Positions 7,069 to 10,436 of a DNA stretch of 10,436 nucleotides are shown here, piece after piece. The stretch covers positions 1-10,436 of the forward strand of contig JAOUQA010000038.1 of NCBI GenBank assembly GCA_029879605.1, in the 5' to 3' direction. Positions within the stretch are counted from its first letter, which is position 1; each line of letters starts with the position of its first letter. The position numbers and the translations under genes are program-made. The notes beneath the pieces were generated by a model, which did no database searches, was not told the origin of the DNA, and worked only from the letters and a program-made list of their open reading frames with translations. This DNA comes from Gammaproteobacteria bacterium (GTDB lineage Bacteria; Pseudomonadota; Gammaproteobacteria; SZUA-229).

Positions 7069-7362
7069 ATGAATACACGACAATTATCAATGGGGACTAA
7101 ACTCATTGTGGGCGCTGTACTGGTTCTGGTGCCTGTAGTGGCTGGAGTGGTGACTGCTTTAATAATGGACAGTGATACAGATGAGCAGACCGTGGCAGAA
7201 GTCTCAGTAAAACAGGCTAAGTCGGAAGCAACAACTGCAAAAAAAGAGCTTAGTCCACAGGAAATGGATGATTTACAGTCATCATGGTTGTTTAGTGGTT
7301 CGGAATCTGCATCCCTGGTTGATGAAGATAATGGGTTGGAAACAGCAACAATAGGACGGTGA
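7069..7362 (+). CDS. Small single-helix membrane protein of unknown function
   Basis: I do not recognise this 97-residue protein. It has a short basic N-terminus (MNTRQLSMGTK), one strong hydrophobic helix at about residues 11-33, and then an acidic, Ser/Thr/Ala-rich soluble tail of about 64 residues (DSDTDEQTVAEV, KKELSPQEMDDLQ). No cysteines, enzyme motif or lipobox are visible. The helix is most likely an uncleaved membrane anchor with the tail in the periplasm, by the positive-inside rule. A GAGG sequence seven bases before the ATG supports translation. It lies 63 bp upstream of gspA on the same strand, so a link to GspAB or to envelope biology is possible but not shown. A long reading frame on the opposite strand overlaps it, but this frame has the ribosome site and a sensible protein composition. 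Confidence 0.65.
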   Translation: MNTRQLSMGTKLIVGAVLVLVPVVAGVVTALIMDSDTDEQTVAEVSVKQAKSEATTAKKELSPQEMDDLQSSWLFSGSESASLVDEDNGLETATIGR

Positions 7363-7388
7363 TGATAGCCTGAATGGTCAGGATTCAC

Positions 7389-7419
7389 TTGTACACCGAC
7401 TTGGGGAAGCGTTTATAAT
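7389..7419 (+). promoter_or_regulatory. Possible gspA promoter with start at or near the ATG
   Basis: TATAAT lies at 7414-7419, and a rough -35 (TTGTAC, 7389-7394) precedes it at a long 19-bp spacing. Transcription from this -10 would start about at the A of the gspA start codon, giving a leaderless message. The TATAAT could also be a chance match, with gspA read through from the upstream gene. Confidence 0.3.
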
Positions 7420-7425
7420 GTCAAA

Positions 7426-9060
7426 ATGTATGAAGAACATTTTGGACTAAGCGTTTCTCCATTTTCGATCGCACCCGATCCTCGCTTTTTGTATATGAGT
7501 GAGCGACACCGCGAGGCACTTGCACATCTGGTTTACGGATTGAACTCGGAAGGTGCTTTTATTCTTTTATCAGGTGATGTAGGTACTGGCAAAACAACAG
7601 TTAGTCGTTGTCTGCTAGAGCAGATACCTGAAGACACGAACCTGGCTCTTGTACTTAATCCAAAAGTCAGTGCCCAGGAGTTGCTGGATACTATCTGTGA
7701 CGAACTCGGCATCAGTTATTCGAAACAATCTCCCAGCATTAAACATCGAGTGGATCAGATTAATGATTTCCTGTTGCAAAATTATGCGCAGGGTAAACGT
7801 ACCGTTGTGCTCATTGATGAAGCTCAGAATCTTGAAACTGAGGTATTGGAACAGCTGCGGCTGTTAACGAACCTGGAAACGAATGAGCATAAGTTGCTGC
7901 AGATTATACTGCTGGGACAACCTGAGTTACTCGAAATTCTTGCCCGTCCTGAATTGTCGCAACTGGCGCAGAGAATAACTGCTCGTTATCATCTTTCACC
8001 CCTGGATAAGTCAGAAGTGATGACTTATGTGTCTCACAGGCTGGGAGTGGCGGGTTGTCACCGGGGTCTGTTTTCTAAAAAAGTATTAAACAGGTTGTAT
8101 AAGTTAAGTGAGGGGATTCCACGTTTAGTGAACGTGTTATGTGATCGTGCCTTGCTTGGAGCATATGTGCAGAATAAGCATTTTATAGATAACCGCACCC
8201 TGGAAAAAGCAGCAAGGGAAGTTCTTGGCGAACACAAAAGCTCAAGTAGTAAAAATACAAAATGGTCTGGCAACGGGTGGTTGTATTCTATATCGATGGT
8301 TTTATGTATATTGCTGGTAGTTGTTCTGTTTTTTAGCTACCAGGTTGCTGTAGACGAAAAGGAAGCGGCAATTGCAAAACTTCAATCACTGGAGGTTGAA
8401 GGTTTGTATGGGGCAGATGAGTTGCTTTCAGATGAAAAACTGATTATCTGGCCGGAAGAAGAAATTCGTCTAAGATCTCATTCACTTGCTTTTCAGGCAT
8501 TATTTTCACGCTGGGATATAAGCTACCAGCCCCTGGATAATGGCACGCCCTGCTTTTACGCTCAGACCAGGGGTTTGAGCTGTATGGATAGTGAAAATGA
8601 TACAGACCTGGATGACTTAAGAATGATAAATCGTCCAGCGGTGGTGTCGTTATATGATGCTGGCGGGAAAGTTTATTATGCTACTTTGCTTGAACTGGAT
8701 GAGCAGTGGGTGTCGTTAGATTTTTCCGGGCAAGAGCAGCGAATTTCGATCAGGCAGTTTAAAGATTACTGGCGAGGTGAATTTGTCTTGCTCTGGAACA
8801 GGCCTCCTGGCTATGACTTGCCTATTATGCCTGGTTATCAGGGAGAGACAGTACGCTGGTTAATAAGAAAATTAAATCTGATTAACCAGTCAGTTCAGTT
8901 GCCAGAAATATCAGTCTATACACCAGTGCATGTGGAAATGATCAGGCAGTTTCAGTTAAGCCAGGGTATTAAGGCAGATGGAATAGTAGGTAAAAACACG
9001 TTAATACAAATTAATAATGTAACGGGTGTTAATTCGCCACGACTGTGGGGCCGTAGTTAA
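7426..9060 (+). CDS. gspA: GspA/ExeA-type AAA ATPase with peptidoglycan-binding domain
   Basis: This 544-residue inner-membrane protein works with GspB. In Aeromonas, ExeAB binds peptidoglycan and promotes assembly of the type II secretin ExeD through the cell wall. The N-terminal AAA domain opens with the family signature YEEHFGLSVSPFSIAPDPRF. Walker A is GDVGTGKTT (residues 50-58), Walker B is VVLIDEAQ (127-134), and ILLGQPEL (161-168) is in the sensor-1 position. One transmembrane helix covers about 285-305. The periplasmic part has a C39-peptidase-like segment (about 350-460) and a PG-binding-1 domain (about 465-530, ending RQFQLSQGIKADGIVGKNT). The C39-like segment seems to lack the catalytic His (VYYATLLEL), so it is probably non-enzymatic. 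No in-frame start lies upstream before a stop at 7366, and the only purine-rich SD-like tract (GGGGA, 7403-7407) is too far away, so the start has no good ribosome site. The stop overlaps the gspB start by one base. Confidence 0.88.
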   Translation: MYEEHFGLSVSPFSIAPDPRFLYMSERHREALAHLVYGLNSEGAFILLSGDVGTGKTTVSRCLLEQIPEDTNLALVLNPKVSAQELLDTICDELGISYSKQSPSIKHRVDQINDFLLQNYAQGKRTVVLIDEAQNLETEVLEQLRLLTNLETNEHKLLQIILLGQPELLEILARPELSQLAQRITARYHLSPLDKSEVMTYVSHRLGVAGCHRGLFSKKVLNRLYKLSEGIPRLVNVLCDRALLGAYVQNKHFIDNRTLEKAAREVLGEHKSSSSKNTKWSGNGWLYSISMVLCILLVVVLFFSYQVAVDEKEAAIAKLQSLEVEGLYGADELLSDEKLIIWPEEEIRLRSHSLAFQALFSRWDISYQPLDNGTPCFYAQTRGLSCMDSENDTDLDDLRMINRPAVVSLYDAGGKVYYATLLELDEQWVSLDFSGQEQRISIRQFKDYWRGEFVLLWNRPPGYDLPIMPGYQGETVRWLIRKLNLINQSVQLPEISVYTPVHVEMIRQFQLSQGIKADGIVGKNTLIQINNVTGVNSPRLWGRS

Positions 9061-9719
9061 TGTCATATATTCTGGAAGCATTAAAAAAATCGGATCAGAA
9101 GCGTAAGCAGGGTAATGTTCCTGATTTACAAACAATTCATATACCGCTGAGTATAGACGCGCAGCCATCTCGTTGGCCTTATGTGATTATAATAGTCTTT
9201 TTACTGATGGGTCTGGTATTTATGATTGGCTGGATGAGGCCATGGGAGCAGTTACCTGTTAACAATGCATTAAGTGAGAATAGCGATATTAAACAGGTGG
9301 CAGATAACAGGATAAATGCTGTAATTGCTGAAAAGATCAAGCCTGGGGTTGAGGTTGATGCCAGTGAAAAAGAGGATTTCAGCCAGGAAATGTTTATTGA
9401 GTCTGCTGAGAGGCGAAATACTGTTGAGATGAAGTCGAACAGTAGAGTGGTAGATAATTCCGAGAAGCTGGGAGTGCCTCATCTGGATGAGTTGCCAGTA
9501 ATGTTGCAAAAAGCTATTCCTGATATGTCATTTGCTGGTCATGTATATTCCTCGAGTCCAAACCAGAGATCAGTTATTATTAATGGTTCAGCTATGGGTG
9601 AAGGTGATATGATTTTGCCTGAATTAAAAATTGAGAGAATCACACAGAATGGAGTGATCTTTAAATATCAGTCACAGTTATTCAGGATCGATATACTTCA
9701 GGACTGGTCGTTTGACTAG
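9060..9719 (+). CDS. gspB: General secretion pathway protein B
   Basis: This 219-residue bitopic inner-membrane protein is the partner of GspA. The N-terminus MSYILEALKKSDQKRKQG followed by VPDLQT is the conserved GspB/ExeB cytoplasmic signature. One transmembrane helix lies at about residues 40-59. A low-complexity, charged periplasmic linker (about 65-150) leads to the C-terminal T2SSB domain (about 155-219, LPVMLQKAIPDMSFAGHVYS to the end), which contains the conserved pattern of hydrophobic strands. ATG overlaps the gspA TAA by one base, so translation is probably coupled; GTGGGG (9045-9050) may serve as a weak ribosome site. No gspC-N genes are present here, so the pair is separate from the core secretion operon in this window. 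No terminator follows it clearly. Confidence 0.88.
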   Translation: MSYILEALKKSDQKRKQGNVPDLQTIHIPLSIDAQPSRWPYVIIIVFLLMGLVFMIGWMRPWEQLPVNNALSENSDIKQVADNRINAVIAEKIKPGVEVDASEKEDFSQEMFIESAERRNTVEMKSNSRVVDNSEKLGVPHLDELPVMLQKAIPDMSFAGHVYSSSPNQRSVIINGSAMGEGDMILPELKIERITQNGVIFKYQSQLFRIDILQDWSFD

Positions 9720-9786
9720 TAAATAAGCTGTATATTCCAGTTTTAAGTGCCTTTATATAACAAAAATAGTCTATAGTTAAATAATC

Positions 9787-9811
9787 AAAAAAAAGCCCTG
9801 ACAGCGCAGGG
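9787..9811 (-). terminator. Terminator-like hairpin on the minus strand
   Basis: Read on the minus strand, CCCTG and CAGGG (plus coordinates 9807-9811 and 9796-9800) form a 5-bp GC-rich stem with a 6-base loop, followed by C and eight T bases (the A-run at 9787-9794). On the plus strand no T-run follows, so it would not stop gspAB transcription. No minus-strand gene in the window ends here. The flanking spacer (9720-9829) is very AT-rich, and no sound promoter for the response regulator could be fixed; TATAGT at 9771-9776 is the best -10. Confidence 0.4.
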
Positions 9812-9829
9812 TGTAATTCGGATAAGCAT

Positions 9830-10195
9830 ATGGCAAAAATACTTGTGGTTGATGATTCTGCAACTCAAATAGCGCAGATGAGTAAAGTATTACAGAAGTA
9901 TGGACATGAAATACTGACTGCTGAAGATGGTGCGCAGGCGGTAGAAGTTACCAAGGCAGAAATGCCAGATCTTATTCTCATGGATGTTGTTATGCCAAAT
10001 CTTAACGGCTTTCAGGCAACACGACAGATAACCAAAGGTGAAACTACTTCACATATACCTGTCATTATGTTGTCAGGAAAAGATCAGGAAACAGATAAGT
10101 TATGGGCAGAGAGGCAGGGTGCCAGTGGGTATTTTACCAAGCCGCCTGATGAAAAGGATCTAATGGCAACTATTGATTCTTTGCTACAGGCTTGA
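9830..10195 (+). CDS. PilH-like single-domain response regulator
   Basis: This 121-residue protein is a lone CheY-like receiver domain with no output domain. The phosphorylation residues are intact: acidic pair Asp8/Asp9, phospho-acceptor Asp52 in LILMDVVMPNLNGFQATR, Ser82, aromatic switch Phe102 and Lys104 in FTKPP. The stretch KDQETDKLWAERQGA (84-98) closely resembles PilH and its relatives, which act in Pil-Chp type IV pilus and twitching signalling. It probably acts by protein-protein contact or as a phosphate sink. No pilG, pilI, pilJ or chpA gene lies beside it, so the pilus assignment rests on sequence resemblance alone. A weak GGA precedes the ATG. Confidence 0.85.
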   Translation: MAKILVVDDSATQIAQMSKVLQKYGHEILTAEDGAQAVEVTKAEMPDLILMDVVMPNLNGFQATRQITKGETTSHIPVIMLSGKDQETDKLWAERQGASGYFTKPPDEKDLMATIDSLLQA

Positions 10196-10231
10196 ATTAA
10201 CTGGATGTGGTTAGATGAATCGGGAGCGAGT

Positions 10232-10436
10232 ATGTCAACAGCATTCTGGGTAATAATAGCCATTTTATCTGGCGTCATAGTGTATGCAGTTATTATTTTT
10301 AATGGCCTTGTATCATTTCGTAATAGAGTTAAAAATTCTTTTTCCCAAATTAATGTTCAGTTGCAAAGAAGACATGAGCTGATTCCCAATCTGGTTGAAA
10401 GCGCTAAAGCCTATATGGCGCATGAAAAAGAGACGC
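10232..10436 (+). CDS. lemA: LemA family protein, N-terminal part (cut by window edge)
   Basis: The frame stays open from the ATG to the window end (68 codons). It has an N-terminal hydrophobic helix at about residues 5-24, then VSFRNRVKNSFSQINVQLQR and RHELIPNLVESAKAYMAHEK. This is the LemA-family signature of a coiled, helical domain after a membrane anchor. The biochemical role of LemA proteins is not established, although they often sit beside membrane metalloprotease or TPM-domain genes. GGGAG (10222-10226) five bases before the ATG supports this start. An in-frame ATG at 10205 would add nine residues but has no ribosome site. Confidence 0.88.
   Translation, partial: MSTAFWVIIAILSGVIVYAVIIFNGLVSFRNRVKNSFSQINVQLQRRHELIPNLVESAKAYMAHEKET

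Noticed and set aside
7369..7382. CCTGA/TCAGG inverted repeat before gspA
   Set aside because: Five base pairs around a four-base loop without a T-run is common by chance; it is neither a terminator nor a convincing operator.
7023..7388. 121-codon minus-strand frame opposite the small membrane protein
   Set aside because: It has a Ser/Thr-rich, unpatterned product and no ribosome site. The plus-strand frame has both a ribosome site and a clear membrane helix.

Overview
The window looks like chromosomal DNA of a sulfur-oxidising gammaproteobacterium. The clues are a complete SoeABC-type cytoplasmic sulfite dehydrogenase operon, a YfaZ-family outer-membrane protein, a two-domain MazG, type II secretion accessory genes gspA/gspB, and a PilH-like response regulator followed by lemA. 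Base composition is moderate, with AT-rich intergenic spacers. No phage, plasmid, CRISPR, rRNA or tRNA gene was seen. The genus cannot be fixed from the sequence alone.

Layout. Positions 1-267 (minus strand) hold the 5' end of moaA, which starts molybdenum cofactor synthesis. A 319-bp divergent spacer follows; it carries a possible FNR-like box and a TATAAT promoter facing the soe genes. Positions 587-5362 hold soeA-soeB-soeC: a molybdopterin catalytic subunit, a four-cluster ferredoxin-like subunit and an eight-helix DmsC-type membrane anchor. They should form a complex on the cytoplasmic face of the inner membrane that oxidises sulfite to sulfate and feeds electrons to the quinone pool. A 127-bp near-perfect palindrome sits between soeB and soeC and starts on the last base of the soeB stop codon. 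A strong Rho-independent terminator closes the operon.

Positions 5448-6918 hold two unrelated single genes, yfaZ (outer-membrane beta-barrel) and mazG (NTP pyrophosphohydrolase), separated by a hairpin. Positions 7069-9719 hold an unrecognised 97-residue single-helix membrane protein, then gspA (AAA ATPase with a peptidoglycan-binding tail) and gspB. The gspA and gspB reading frames overlap by one base. GspAB is known in other bacteria to help the type II secretin pass the peptidoglycan; no other secretion gene is in this window. The end of the window holds a PilH-like single-domain response regulator and the start of a lemA gene.

Most of the window is ordinary and well explained. The parts most worth a second look are the palindromic element inside the soe operon, the possible leaderless start of gspA, the unknown small membrane protein upstream of gspA, and a terminator-like signal pointing the wrong way in front of the response regulator. 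I did not find a clear new system.
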